The notes beneath the pieces were generated by a model. That model was not told where the DNA came from. It saw only the letters and a list, made by a program, of their open reading frames with translations, and did not search any database. Shown in pieces: positions 36,701-45,425 of a stretch of 64,000 nt of DNA. The DNA is from Paracidovorax anthurii. GTDB taxonomy: Bacteria > Pseudomonadota > Gammaproteobacteria > Burkholderiales > Burkholderiaceae_C. Each line of letters begins with the position of its first letter. The first letter of the stretch is position 1. Location of the stretch: contig NZ_QLTA01000015.1 in NCBI RefSeq assembly GCF_003269065.1, forward strand, positions 1 to 64,000, written 5' to 3'. Both the position numbers and the translations under genes were made by a program.

Positions 36701-37055
36701 GCGCCTCGTAGATGCCGGGGTAGCCGCCTTCATCCATGCCCTGGATGCAGTCGCCCACGGGCTGCACGAAGCAGTTGATGAGCGTGGCCTGGATGTCGGT
36801 GCCCGCCGCGCTCATGATGCGGCCCGCGCCGATGGCACCGGCGCGCAGGTTGGCGAGGAAGCGCGCCTCGATCTCCGCGCGCCGCTCGGGCACCTCCACC
36901 GAGGCCAGGGCGCGGGCCACGCGCCGGTAGAGCGTCTCGGCATCGGCTTCGCCGGGCTTGAGGTATTTCTCGCGCAGCACGTCGAGGCTGATGGGCTGCT
37001 CGGGCAGGGCGGGGGCCGCATCGGGCGCCAGGGAGGCAATCGGATCGCGTTGCAT
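33760..37055 (-). pseudogene. nrdJ: Class II (B12-dependent) ribonucleotide reductase with intein, frameshifted near the C-terminus
   Basis: Starting at ATG 37055, the protein shows NrdJ features: LINCFVQPVGD with Cys95, GGGVGYDFSRIRPRGAEVKG, NNFNVSVGVPDAF, ATNP then, after a 386-residue intein, CGEQPLPSYGCCDLG, and SIAPTGTVSLAFADNASNGIEP. The exteins make adenosylcobalamin-dependent reductase. In the main frame, sense is lost after about 34020 and the stop comes at 33819. The adjacent frame continues with PLWHDSEVAALAYAVQNIL and the Cys-rich tail CPECG...CDYCTQCGHLGSCG to 33760. The piece between the catalytic barrel and this tail is also much shorter than in relatives. One out-of-frame internal deletion would explain both. 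The gene may be decaying, or the sequence may hold an error. Confidence 0.8.
34995..36152 (-). other. Intein at the catalytic cysteine of NrdJ
   Basis: 386 residues, inserted between Asn-Pro and the Cys of NPCGEQ, the thiyl-radical Cys of ribonucleotide reductases. Splicing blocks are all visible: block A CVTADTWVMTAEG (Cys1), block B LRLTEDHRVRR, block F VYDVTVADCHAFDANG, and block G LYVHN with penultimate His, terminal Asn and +1 Cys. Two LAGLIDADG helices remain. The first, YLLGLLIGDG, keeps its catalytic Asp; the second, LLRGLFDTAG, has Ala where the catalytic Asp should be. Self-splicing looks possible, but homing activity is probably weakened or lost. Confidence 0.92.
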
Positions 37056-37148
37056 GGGTTCCAGTTTCCTGAGACGGCGCGTGGACCGCGCCGGAACACG
37101 GCGAAACCGCCTTTCTACTCCTGCGCACGCGCGCCGTACTGGGCTATG

Positions 37149-37391
37149 TCAATGTCGCCGCAAAGGACTTGCCCGCCGTGCTCGGCGCAGGGCGCACAGC
37201 GACGCGAGCAGCAGCGTCTTCGGGTCGCGGGTGGTGGGGTCCTGCACGGCGAAGCCGAGGCACAGCGCGGGCGCCGGGATCCAGAGGTTCAGGCGCGCGA
37301 TGGCCTGGCACTCGGTCCCCCAGAACTCCTGGTCCTCGGGGGTCCAGAGGGTGAGGGTGCTCCCGGCGCGGGCGCTGGAGGAAGGCGGCAT
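37149..37391 (-). pseudogene. NarK-type transporter remnant (N-terminal fragment with internal deletion)
   Basis: An 80-residue frame beginning ATG 37391. LTLWTPEDQEFWGTECQAIA and RLNLWIPAPALCLGFAV match the start of NarK nitrate/nitrite antiporters. The text then jumps to GFAV-type QDPTTRDPKTLLLASLCAL, which resembles a segment well further along the same family, and ends. That pattern suggests an internal deletion followed by loss of the rest. It begins 17 bases after the stop of the intact NarK-like gene, consistent with a former tandem narK pair. It is unlikely to transport anything. Confidence 0.6.
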
Positions 37392-37408
37392 GGCTGTGGC
37401 CCCTTCGC

Positions 37409-38725
37409 TCAGCGGCCCGCCGCGCTGGCGCGGGCATCCACCACGCCGGTGCGGCGCACCTCGGTGAAATACATCCAGACCAGCGACACCCACACCACGC
37501 CGAACATCAGCATGAAGGCGCTGGAGCGTACGCCCGTCCAGTCCATGAGCAGGCCGAACTGGATGGGCAGCACGAAGCCGCCCAGGCCGCCGGCCAGCCC
37601 CACGATGCCGCTGATGGCGCCGATGTTGGCGGGATAGTCGTCGCTGATGTACTTGAACACGCTCGCCTTGCCGAAGGCCCAGGCGATGCCGAGCACGAAC
37701 ATGAGCCCGGTGAACACGTACACGTTCAGGCCGATGTGGAAGCTGCGCGGCCCGTCCACGGTGAGCACGGTGAAGTCGGTCTGCGGGTACGACAGCACGA
37801 ACAGGCACACCCAGCTCACCCACAGCACCCACCAGGTCACGCTGTGGGCGCCGTATCGGTCGCTGAGCGCGCCGCCGATGGCGCGCAGCACGCCGCCGGG
37901 CAGCGAGAAGCAGGCGGCGAGCAGCGCGGCCGTGCGGATGTCCAGGCCGTACTCGCCCACGTAGTACTGCACCATCCAGAGCGAGAGCGCCACGTAGCCG
38001 CCGAACACGATGCTGTAGTACTGGCAGTACTTGAGCACGCGCGGGTCCTTCAGCGCCTGGAGCTGGTCCATGAAGGTCACGTGGCCGGGCACGCGGTGCG
38101 CCGGATCGCTGTGGCTGAACAGCCAGAACAGCACCAGCGTGCCGAGCATGATGGCCGCATACACGTGCGGCACGGCCGCCCAGCCGAAGGCCACGAGGAT
38201 CGCGGGCGCCACGAACTTGTTCACCGCCGCGCCCGAGTTGCCCGCGCCGTAGATGCCCATGGCCGTGCCCTGGCGCTCCTTCGGGAACCAGCGCGCCACG
38301 TAGGGCGTGCCCACCGAGAACGAGCCGCCGGCCAGCCCGACGAACAGACCCGCCACGAGGAAATGCCAGTACTGGGTGGCGTATCCCATGAACCAGATGG
38401 CCGGCACCGTGGCCGCCATGAGGCAGGCCATCACGATGCGGCCGCCGTAACGATCGGTCCAGATACCCAGCGGCACGCGCACGAGCGAGCCCGTGAGCAC
38501 CGGCATGGCCATGAGCAGGCCGAACTGCGTGGCGTTCAGGTTCAGCATCTTCTTGATCGGGATGCCGATGACGCCGAACATCATCCAGACCATGAAGCAC
38601 ACGGTGAAGGCCAGCGTGCTCGCGGCGAGCACCGACCAGGCCTTGCGGTCGGAATCCGTGATGGAAGGCAGGGGCGCGGGGCTGCTGCCGCCGCGGGCTG
38701 GGGCTGTGGCGCTGAGGTGGACCAT
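37409..38725 (-). CDS. narK: NarK-type nitrate/nitrite transporter (MFS)
   Basis: A 438-residue major-facilitator protein with about twelve membrane segments. Nitrate-porter signatures are seen: FTVCFMVWMMFGVIGIPIKK, LGIWTDRYGGR, GLAGGSFSVGTPYVARWFP, GAGNSGAAVNKFVAP and, in the second half, GIVGLAGGLGGFVLP. It should import nitrate or exchange nitrate for nitrite. The start is ATG 38725 with AAGGA eight bases before it; an upstream start at 38776 lacks one. Nitrate reductase genes (narGHJI), usually next door, are absent, and a NarK remnant follows, so this may be what is left of a larger nar locus. Confidence 0.88.
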   Translation of the reverse strand: MVHLSATAPARGGSSPAPLPSITDSDRKAWSVLAASTLAFTVCFMVWMMFGVIGIPIKKMLNLNATQFGLLMAMPVLTGSLVRVPLGIWTDRYGGRIVMACLMAATVPAIWFMGYATQYWHFLVAGLFVGLAGGSFSVGTPYVARWFPKERQGTAMGIYGAGNSGAAVNKFVAPAILVAFGWAAVPHVYAAIMLGTLVLFWLFSHSDPAHRVPGHVTFMDQLQALKDPRVLKYCQYYSIVFGGYVALSLWMVQYYVGEYGLDIRTAALLAACFSLPGGVLRAIGGALSDRYGAHSVTWWVLWVSWVCLFVLSYPQTDFTVLTVDGPRSFHIGLNVYVFTGLMFVLGIAWAFGKASVFKYISDDYPANIGAISGIVGLAGGLGGFVLPIQFGLLMDWTGVRSSAFMLMFGVVWVSLVWMYFTEVRRTGVVDARASAAGR

Positions 38726-38968
38726 GGCGATCGTCCTTGAGAAGCTCCCCTGGGTGATCCGGGGGCATGGACGCATGGTCCCACGAACGGGGCGGGCCGC
38801 ACATCCTCCGCAAGAGCAATGCCTCCGCGCATACCCTTATCCACTTTCCTCCAATGCAGCCCGGCCTGCGCTTCCTAAGATCGGCTCCACGGGCCACGGC
38901 TCCGCCGCAGCGGCGGGCCGCCAACGCCCCAGCGTTCCAAAAAACCAGTTCACCAGGAGGACTCCCGC

Positions 38969-39790
38969 ATGACCCCGTTCCAGAAACTCCGCCGCCATGC
39001 CGTGCTGCTCACGGCCCTGGCGGCCGCATCCACCTTCGCGTGGGCCGACCGGCTCGACGACGTCAGGAAGGCCGGCGTGGTGCGCGTGGCCGCGTTCGAC
39101 GCCAACCCGCCGTTCGGCCAGGTGGACCCCAAGACCCGCAGGATCGTCGGGCTGGACGTGGACGTGGCGGCCGAGCTGGCCAAGGCGCTGGGCGTGAAGC
39201 TGGAGATCGTGCCCACCAACCCGGCCAACCGCATCCCGCTGCTCACCTCGGGCAAGGTGGACCTGGTGCTGGCCAACTTCACCATCACCGAGGAGCGCGC
39301 CAAGGTCGTCAACTTCAGCACGCCCTACTTCGCCTCGGGCACCCAGTTCATCGCGAAGAAAGGCACCCTGAAATCGCCCGACCAGCTGAACGCGCTGCGC
39401 ATCGGCGTGGACAAGGGCACGACCAACGAGATCCAGCTGCGCCAGAAGTACCCCCAGGCGACGCTCGTGGCCTACGACGACACGCCCTTCGCCTTCGCGG
39501 CGCTGCGCAACGGCAACGTGCAGGCCATCTCGCAGGATGGGCCCAAGCTCATCGGCCTGCTGGCCACGGTGCCCGACCGCGACAAGTACGAGATCCCGCC
39601 CTTCGCGATCTCGCAGGACTTCATCGGCGTGGGCATCCCCAAGGGCGAGACGGCGCTGACGGAGGCCGTGAACACGGCGCTGCGCGACCTGGAGGCCGAT
39701 GGCCGCGCGCAGAAGATCCACGACGCCTGGTTCGGCCCCGCCACCAAGACGCCGCTGCAGCGCATCTTCAAGATCGGCGACCCGTCCTGA
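38969..39790 (+). CDS. Amino acid ABC transporter substrate-binding protein
   Basis: A 273-residue family 3 solute-binding protein. Residues 1-26 form the signal peptide (LLTALAAASTFAWA). Then DVRKAGVVRVAAFDANPPFGQ, GLDVDVAAELAKALGVKLEIVPTN, and LVLANFTITEERAKVVNFSTPYF contain the conserved ligand-binding Arg and Asp residues of glutamine/polar amino acid receptors. It is first in an operon with two permease genes. The ribosome site is AGGAGG-like (CCAGGAGGACTCC). Confidence 0.9.
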   Translation: MTPFQKLRRHAVLLTALAAASTFAWADRLDDVRKAGVVRVAAFDANPPFGQVDPKTRRIVGLDVDVAAELAKALGVKLEIVPTNPANRIPLLTSGKVDLVLANFTITEERAKVVNFSTPYFASGTQFIAKKGTLKSPDQLNALRIGVDKGTTNEIQLRQKYPQATLVAYDDTPFAFAALRNGNVQAISQDGPKLIGLLATVPDRDKYEIPPFAISQDFIGVGIPKGETALTEAVNTALRDLEADGRAQKIHDAWFGPATKTPLQRIFKIGDPS

Positions 39791-39868
39791 CGGCGCGCGC
39801 GCCCGGCCACTGTCCCTCCCGCGACACCGCGGCGGCCGCCTCCGGGCAGGGCCGCCGCCCTTTTTCCG

Positions 39869-40627
39869 ATGCCTGACGTTTCCCTCCCGGCGCTGCAGGA
39901 GCTGCTGCTCGCGCCCCGCTACCTGGGCTGGCTGCTCGACGGCTGGCTGATGACGCTGTGGTCCGCGCTGCTGGTGATCGCGGCCTCGGCCGTGCTGGGC
40001 ACGCTGCTGGCCACCGCGCGCGAGAGCGGCCGCGCGGCGCTGGTGCGCGCCACGGGGATCTATCTCTCGCTGGTGCGCAACACGCCGCTGCTGGTGCAGT
40101 TGCTGTTCTGGTACTTCGGCCTGCCGGCCCTGCTGCCCGAGGGCACGCTCGAATGGCTCAACGGCGCGCATGCGCTGACCCTGCATGGCACGGTGATCGC
40201 GCGCTGGCCTTCGTTCGAGTTTCTCGCGGCCCTCGCCGGGCTGGCGCTCTATTCGGCCGCCTACGTGGGCGAGGACATCCGCTCGGGCCTGCGCGGCGTG
40301 CCGCGCGGCCAGCGCGCGGCGGCGCAGGCGCTGGGCTTCACGCCCTGGCAGGCGCTGCGGCACGTGGTGCTGCCGCAGGCCCTGCGCATCGCCGCGCCAC
40401 CGCTGACCGGGCAGGCCATGAACATCCTCAAGAACACCTCGCTGGGCATGGCCATCGGCCTGGCGGAGCTGTCGTACCGCGCACGCCAGGTGGAGGCCGA
40501 AACCTGGAAGACCTTCCAGGTCTACGGCCTGGCCACGGTGCTGTACATCGCGGCCATCGCGCTGCTGGCGGCGCTGGGCCGGATGGCGGTGTGCCGCGCG
40601 GCGGGTGCTCGGCGCGGGGCAGCGTGA
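39869..40627 (+). CDS. Amino acid ABC transporter permease 1
   Basis: A 252-residue inner-membrane permease of the HisM/GlnP type: GWLMTLWSALLVIAASAVLGTLL, YLSLVRNTPLLVQLLFWYFGLP, and the EAA loop AAQALGFTPWQALRHVVLPQALR, which docks the ATPase. Its stop overlaps the next permease start by one base (TGATG), so the two are coupled and should form a heterodimer. It lies 78 bases after the receptor gene. Confidence 0.9.
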   Translation: MPDVSLPALQELLLAPRYLGWLLDGWLMTLWSALLVIAASAVLGTLLATARESGRAALVRATGIYLSLVRNTPLLVQLLFWYFGLPALLPEGTLEWLNGAHALTLHGTVIARWPSFEFLAALAGLALYSAAYVGEDIRSGLRGVPRGQRAAAQALGFTPWQALRHVVLPQALRIAAPPLTGQAMNILKNTSLGMAIGLAELSYRARQVEAETWKTFQVYGLATVLYIAAIALLAALGRMAVCRAAGARRGAA

Positions 40628-41316
40628 TGGATTTCTCGTTCCTGCGCGACGACCTGGGCTACCTGCTGTGGGGCACCTTCCCCGAAGGGCCGCCGGGCGG
40701 CGCGCTGCTCACGCTGCTGCTGAGCGCCGGCTCGGGCATCGCGTCGGCCGCGCTCGGCCTGGGGCTGGGCGTGCTGCTGGTGCTGCTGCACGGCCCGGCC
40801 CTGCACCTGCTCACGGCGGTGCTGGGCTTCCTGCGCGCCATTCCCGTGCTGATGCTGATCTTCTGGACCTATTTCCTGCTGCCGCTGTGGCTGGGCATCG
40901 ACGTGCCGGGCGTGCTGTCGGTGATGGCGGCGCTCGCGCTGGTGAGCGGCGCCTACCTGGCCCACGGCGTGGCCGCGGGCATCCGGGGCGTGGGCGAGGG
41001 GCAGTGGACGGCGGGGCTGGCGATGGGCTTCACGCGCTGGGGGGCGCTGCGCCACGTGGTGCTGCCGCAAGCGCTGCGCATGATGCTGCCGTCCTTCATC
41101 AACCAGTGGGTCACGCTCATCAAGGACAGCTCGCTCGCCTACATCGTGGGCGTCCATGAGCTCTCGTTCCTGGCCACGCAGGTCAATGCGCGCGTGATGA
41201 TCGCCCCGGCCGAGATCTTTGGCTTCGTCGCCCTGCTCTACTGGCTGCTGTGCAGCGCGCTGGACCTGGGCGCGCGGGCCGCAGCGGCACGCGGCGCGGT
41301 GCCGCTGGCACGCTGA
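40627..41316 (+). CDS. Amino acid ABC transporter permease 2
   Basis: A 229-residue permease partner with the EAA loop TAGLAMGFTRWGALRHVVLPQALRMMLP and the family helices (AIPVLMLIFWTYFLLPLWLGI). ATG 40627 is preferred to the long upstream open frame, which is a shadow of the first permease. The ATP-binding subunit normally following is absent; ChaN comes next. The transporter must borrow an ATPase encoded elsewhere. Confidence 0.88.
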   Translation: MDFSFLRDDLGYLLWGTFPEGPPGGALLTLLLSAGSGIASAALGLGLGVLLVLLHGPALHLLTAVLGFLRAIPVLMLIFWTYFLLPLWLGIDVPGVLSVMAALALVSGAYLAHGVAAGIRGVGEGQWTAGLAMGFTRWGALRHVVLPQALRMMLPSFINQWVTLIKDSSLAYIVGVHELSFLATQVNARVMIAPAEIFGFVALLYWLLCSALDLGARAAAARGAVPLAR

Positions 41317-41386
41317 CGGCCCGCCCGCGCGCCCGGAACGTGCTCGCGCGCTCACGCCGCGTGCGGCCGCCGCGTAGCATCGGGGC

Positions 41387-42313
41387 ATGCGCGATCTCAC
41401 ACCGCCCCTTTCCGCTCCCCATCCCGCTCTCGCACCCGCCCTGGCCCGGCCCCGCCGGACGGCCGCGCGCCTTGCCGCCATCGCCGCCCTGGCGTTGCTG
41501 GCGGCCTGCGGCGGCACGCCCCGGGCCACGCCCTCCACCACCGACTGGCAGGCGCTGCTGCCCGCCGACGTGCTGCTGATCGGCGAGCAGCACGACGCGC
41601 CCGACCACCAGCGCCTGCAGCGCGAGGCCGTGGCCACGCTGGCCGGGCGCGGCCAGCTCGCGGCGCTGGTGATGGAGATGGCCGAGGCGGGCCACGGCAC
41701 GGCGGGCCTGCCGCGCGAGGCCTCCGAGGCCGCCGTGCGCGAGGCCCTGGCCTGGAACGACAAGGCCTGGCCCTGGACGCGCTACGGCCCCGCGGCGATG
41801 GAGGCCGTGCGCGCCGGCGTGCCCGTGCTGGGCGGCAACCTGCCGCGCGCGCGGATGCGCGATGCCATGCACGACAGTGCCTGGGATGTGCACCTGCCCG
41901 CGGGCGGCTTCCGGCAGCAGATCGCCACGCTGCGCGAGGGCCACTGCGGGCTGCTGCCCGAGGCGCAGTTGCCCGCCATGGCGCGCATCCAGATCGCGCG
42001 CGACGCCAGCCTGGCGCGCACCGCCGCCGATGCGCGCCGGCCCGGCCAGACGGTGCTGCTGGTGGCCGGCGCGGGCCACGTGCGGCGCGACCTGGGCGTG
42101 CCCACGCACTGGGGCGGCGACGTCCGCGCCCGGGTGCTCATCGCCCAGCCGCAGTCCGCGCAGGAGGCCTGGCCGTCCCGCGCGGCGGACCTCGTCCTGC
42201 CCACGCCTGCGCTGCCGCCCCAGGACCACTGCGCGGCGCTGCGCCCGCCCGCACCCGCCGGCGCCGGGCCGCGCGCCCGTCACACCTCCGAGCCGGCGTT
42301 CCAGAACACCTGA
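41387..42313 (+). CDS. ChaN family lipoprotein
   Basis: A 308-residue lipoprotein: hydrophobic signal ending in the lipobox LLAAC, then the ChaN/DUF399 pattern VLLIGEQHDAPDHQRLQREAV, LVMEMAEAG, VREALAWNDKAWPWTRYGP and VLLVAGAGHVRRDLGVP, with the conserved Glu/His positions. Campylobacter ChaN binds paired hemes, which suggests a role in iron or heme uptake at the outer membrane. The C-terminal 40 residues are Pro/Ala-rich. It starts 70 bases after the permease operon and is probably separate. Confidence 0.85.
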   Translation: MRDLTPPLSAPHPALAPALARPRRTAARLAAIAALALLAACGGTPRATPSTTDWQALLPADVLLIGEQHDAPDHQRLQREAVATLAGRGQLAALVMEMAEAGHGTAGLPREASEAAVREALAWNDKAWPWTRYGPAAMEAVRAGVPVLGGNLPRARMRDAMHDSAWDVHLPAGGFRQQIATLREGHCGLLPEAQLPAMARIQIARDASLARTAADARRPGQTVLLVAGAGHVRRDLGVPTHWGGDVRARVLIAQPQSAQEAWPSRAADLVLPTPALPPQDHCAALRPPAPAGAGPRARHTSEPAFQNT

Positions 42314-42519
42314 AGCACGCCGGGCAGGCGCTCGATCTCCGCCATGGCGGCGTTCAGCGCGTCGGCCTCCCCCGCCATCGCGTAGAGCGTGGCCTCGATC
42401 TCGGTGCGGCCGGAGGCGTGCTGGCCCACGTCGCGCACGGGGTAGTTGGCGGCCTCCAGCAGCGCCACCATGCGCTCGCGCACCTCGGCCCGGGCGCGGC
42501 GCGTGCACACCACGTACAC
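42280..42519 (-). pseudogene. Small frame resembling the C-terminal domain of MgtC/SapB proteins
   Basis: 79 residues from a GTG at 42519; the frame stays open further upstream without a good start and overlaps the ChaN gene tail by 34 bases. VYVVCTRRARAEVRERMVAL, TEIEATLYAM and EIERLPGVLQVFW follow the pattern of the ACT-like C-terminal domain of MgtC/SapB membrane proteins. The membrane domain is missing. It is either a remnant of an mgtC gene or a free-standing small regulatory domain. Start and status are uncertain. Confidence 0.4.
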
Positions 42520-42563
42520 GGTGTAGCTGGCGGCGGGAAGCCCGCCGCCCGGAACGGCCGCGA

Positions 42564-44522
42564 TTACTGCAATGCAGCAATCGGTGCGTCAACCACCCGC
42601 CGCGCCTGGAGCAGCGCGGCGAAGGCCTCGGCGGGCACGGGCCGGTGGCACAGGTAGCCCTGGTAGCGGTCGCAGCCCCGCCCGCGCAGGAAATCCAGTT
42701 GCGCGGGCGTCTCCACGCCCTCGGCCAGCACCGCCATCCCCAGGCTGTGCCCCATGGCGATGATGGCCGCGCAGATGGCCGTGTCGTCCGCGCTTTGCGG
42801 CAGGTCGCGGATGAAGCCCTTGTCGATCTTGAGCACGTCGATCGGGAAGCGCTTGAGGTGCGCGAGCGACGAATAGCCCGTGCCGAAGTCGTCGATCGCC
42901 AGCCGCAGCCCCAGTCCGCGCAGGCGCAGCAGCACCTGCCGGGCCTCGTCGGGGCGCTCGGCGAGCGCGCCCTCGGTGATCTCCAGCTCCAGCAGCGTGG
43001 ACGGGAAACCCGTGTCCGCCAGCGCCAGGGCCGCGCAGCCCGCGAGGTCGGTCAGGTGGAACTGGCGCGGCGAGATGTTCACCGCCATCGTCAGTTCGGG
43101 CAGCCCGGCCTCGCGCCAGCGCTGGGCCTGCCGGCAGGCCTCGCGCATGACCCATTCGCCCAGCGGGCCGATGATGCCCGTCTGCTCGGCCACGGGGATG
43201 AAGCGGTCGGGCGGGATCGGGCCCTCCTGCGGGTCGATCCAGCGCACCAGCGCCTCGGCGCCCACGATGCGGCCCGAGGCGATGTCCACCTGCGGCTGGT
43301 AGTGCAGCGCGAACTGGCCCTGCGCGAGCGCGGTGCGCAGGCGCGCCTCCAGCACGAGCCGCTCGCGCGCGGCCTGGGTGAGGCGCTCGTCGAAGAAGCG
43401 CCCCTGCGCCTTGGCGCCGTAGACGGCGGCATGCGCGCCCTGCAGCAGCGCCTCGGGGCTGTCGCCATGGTCGGGAAAGAGGCAGATGCCCACGCCCGCG
43501 GAGGCCACCACCTCGAAGCCGTCGGGCGAGCGCCAGGGCTCGGCCAGCGCGGCGAGCAGGCCGCGCGCGATCTCCACCGCGCCCTGCGCCCCCTCCACGC
43601 GCCGCGCGATCACGCCCAGCTCGTCGCCCTCCAGGCGCCCCGCCATGTCGCCCGGCCGGAGCGCGCCCTGCACGCGGGCGGCGATGTGGCGCAGCACCTC
43701 GTCGCCCACGGCATGGCCGTAGCTGTCGTTCACATCCTTGAAGCCGTCCAGGTTGACCAGCAGCACGGCCAGCGGCTCGCGGCGCGTGCGGGCCTGCGCC
43801 ATCGCCTCGTCGAGCTGGCGGGAGAAGAAGCCCCGGTTGGGCAGCCCCGTGAGCGGATCGGTGTGGGCCAGCACCTCCAGGCGCCGGCGCTGCTCGTGCT
43901 CCTGCGAGATGTCGGTGAACAGGCACACGTAGTGGGTGACCTCGCCCCGCTCGCCGCGCACGCTGGACAGCGACATGCGCTCGGGGAACACCTCGCCGTT
44001 CTTGCGGCGGTTCCAGATCTCGCCCTGCCAGTGGCCGGTGCGGCCCAGCTCGCCCCACAGGGCCTCGTAGAAGGCGCGGCCATGGCGGCCCGACTTGAAG
44101 AGCCGGGGCGTGCGGCCCAGCAGCTCGGCCTCGCTGTAGCCCATGAGGCGGGTGAAGGCGGCGTTCACCGACAGGATGCGGCTCTGCGCATCGGTCACCA
44201 CCATGCCCTCGGCCGCGTTGTCCACCACCGTGGCGGCGAGCCGCAGGCGCTCGCCGGCCCGGCGGGCGCCGTCGGCCAGCACGGCCATCTCGCGGCCCCG
44301 CGCGCGCCAGCGCCGCAGGGCCCACACGCCGCAGGCCGCGGGTGCCAGCACGAAGGCGGCCTCCAGCGCGATCCGCATGCCGCTGCCGGCGGGCAGCACG
44401 TCCTGCGCGCCAGCCACCCACGCGAGCCCGGCGGCCGCGTACAGGAGCAGGCCGGCCGGCATCCATCCGCCGGCCATCGCCTCCGTCTCGCCGCGGGGCA
44501 CGGCCCCCTGCTCCTCGTTCAT
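42564..44522 (-). CDS. PAS-GGDEF-EAL protein, probable c-di-GMP phosphodiesterase
   Basis: A 652-residue membrane protein: two N-terminal hydrophobic segments (about 20-65), a PAS domain (about 95-215, VVDNAAEGMVVTDAQSRILSV), GGDEF (about 220-385) and EAL (about 395-640). The GGDEF site is degenerate: RLEGDELGVI replaces GGDEF, so cyclase activity is unlikely. The EAL domain is intact (EALVRW, ELEITEGALAE, DDFGTGYSSLAHL, IDVLKIDKGFI), so it should hydrolyse c-di-GMP, perhaps under PAS and GGDEF control. ATG 44522 has AAGGA five bases before it. It is divergent from purU with only 52 bases between. Confidence 0.9.
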   Translation of the reverse strand: MNEEQGAVPRGETEAMAGGWMPAGLLLYAAAGLAWVAGAQDVLPAGSGMRIALEAAFVLAPAACGVWALRRWRARGREMAVLADGARRAGERLRLAATVVDNAAEGMVVTDAQSRILSVNAAFTRLMGYSEAELLGRTPRLFKSGRHGRAFYEALWGELGRTGHWQGEIWNRRKNGEVFPERMSLSSVRGERGEVTHYVCLFTDISQEHEQRRRLEVLAHTDPLTGLPNRGFFSRQLDEAMAQARTRREPLAVLLVNLDGFKDVNDSYGHAVGDEVLRHIAARVQGALRPGDMAGRLEGDELGVIARRVEGAQGAVEIARGLLAALAEPWRSPDGFEVVASAGVGICLFPDHGDSPEALLQGAHAAVYGAKAQGRFFDERLTQAARERLVLEARLRTALAQGQFALHYQPQVDIASGRIVGAEALVRWIDPQEGPIPPDRFIPVAEQTGIIGPLGEWVMREACRQAQRWREAGLPELTMAVNISPRQFHLTDLAGCAALALADTGFPSTLLELEITEGALAERPDEARQVLLRLRGLGLRLAIDDFGTGYSSLAHLKRFPIDVLKIDKGFIRDLPQSADDTAICAAIIAMGHSLGMAVLAEGVETPAQLDFLRGRGCDRYQGYLCHRPVPAEAFAALLQARRVVDAPIAALQ

Positions 44523-44574
44523 CGAATTCCTTGCTCCGCGTTTCTGCGGGCCGTGCTGCGACAATCGCCCCGCT

Positions 44575-45423
44575 ATGACCCAAGCCTATATTCTCACCCT
44601 GTCCTGCCCCGACAAGCTCGGGCTGGTGCATGCGGTTTCCGGCTTCCTGCTGGAGCATGGCGGCAACATCGAGGAGGCCGCCCAGTACAACGACCACGCC
44701 ACGGGCCTGTTCTTCATGCGCGTGCGCTTCGCCTGCGGTGCCTACGACCAGGCCGGCCTGCGCGAGCGGCTCACGGCCTTCGCCGAGCCGCACCGCATGC
44801 ACTGGAGCCTGCACGCCGCGAGCGAGCCCATGAAGACCGTCATCATGGTCAGCCGCGAGGGCCACTGCCTGAACGACCTGCTGTTCCGCTGGAAGTCGGG
44901 CCTGCTGCCGGTGCACATCTGCGCCATCATCAGCAACCACCGCGATTTCTACCAGCTCGCGGCCAGCTACAACGTGCCCTTCCACCACATCCCGGTCACC
45001 AAGGACAACAAGCCCCAGGCCGAGGCCCGGCAGCACGAGATCATCCAGCAGGAAGGCGCCGAGCTGGTGGTGCTGGCGCGCTACATGCAGGTGCTCTCCG
45101 ACGACCTGTGCCGCAAGCTGGAGGGCCGCGCGATCAACATCCACCACAGCTTCCTGCCCAGCTTCAAGGGCGCCAAGCCGTATTACCAGGCGCACGACCG
45201 GGGCGTGAAGCTGATCGGCGCCACCGCGCACTACGTGACGGCCGACCTGGACGAAGGCCCGATCATCGAGCAGGACGTGGCCCGCGCCGACCACACCGAC
45301 ACGGTGGAAGACCTCACCGCGCGCGGCCGCGACACCGAGAGCCAGGTGCTCGCGCGCGCCGTGAAGTGGCACACCGAGCACCGCGTGCTGCTCAACGGCC
45401 ACAAGACCGTGATCTTCCGCTAG
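44575..45423 (+). CDS. purU: Formyltetrahydrofolate deformylase
   Basis: A 282-residue enzyme of normal length. An N-terminal ACT domain (ILTLSCPDKLGLVHAVSGFLLEHGGNI) is followed by a formyl-transferase-like catalytic domain with AIISNHRDFYQLAASYNVPFHHIPV, VVLARYMQVLSDDL, INIHHSFLPSFKGAKPY and GATAHYVTADLDEGPIIEQD; the Asn/His/Asp catalytic residues are present. It hydrolyses 10-formyl-THF to formate and THF, balancing one-carbon pools and supplying formate to PurT. ATG 44575 gives the standard start; the long upstream frame is a shadow of the GGDEF/EAL gene. Confidence 0.95.
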   Translation: MTQAYILTLSCPDKLGLVHAVSGFLLEHGGNIEEAAQYNDHATGLFFMRVRFACGAYDQAGLRERLTAFAEPHRMHWSLHAASEPMKTVIMVSREGHCLNDLLFRWKSGLLPVHICAIISNHRDFYQLAASYNVPFHHIPVTKDNKPQAEARQHEIIQQEGAELVVLARYMQVLSDDLCRKLEGRAINIHHSFLPSFKGAKPYYQAHDRGVKLIGATAHYVTADLDEGPIIEQDVARADHTDTVEDLTARGRDTESQVLARAVKWHTEHRVLLNGHKTVIFR

Positions 45424-45425
45424 AG

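Noticed and set aside
37056-37148. Possible cobalamin riboswitch before the B12-dependent reductase
   Set aside because: The free leader is only about 90 bases and shows no recognisable B12-box; nothing supports a riboswitch.
37149-37165. Sixth copy of the 18+16+11 repeat (AATGTCGCCG near 37151)
   Set aside because: The 11-mer-like word is present but no GCTA...TAGC stem-loop lies at the fixed distance; it is the end of the NarK remnant.
33891-37637. A 1248-codon open frame antisense to nrdJ
   Set aside because: A shadow of the ribonucleotide reductase and intein; composition is random His/Ala/Gly/Arg.
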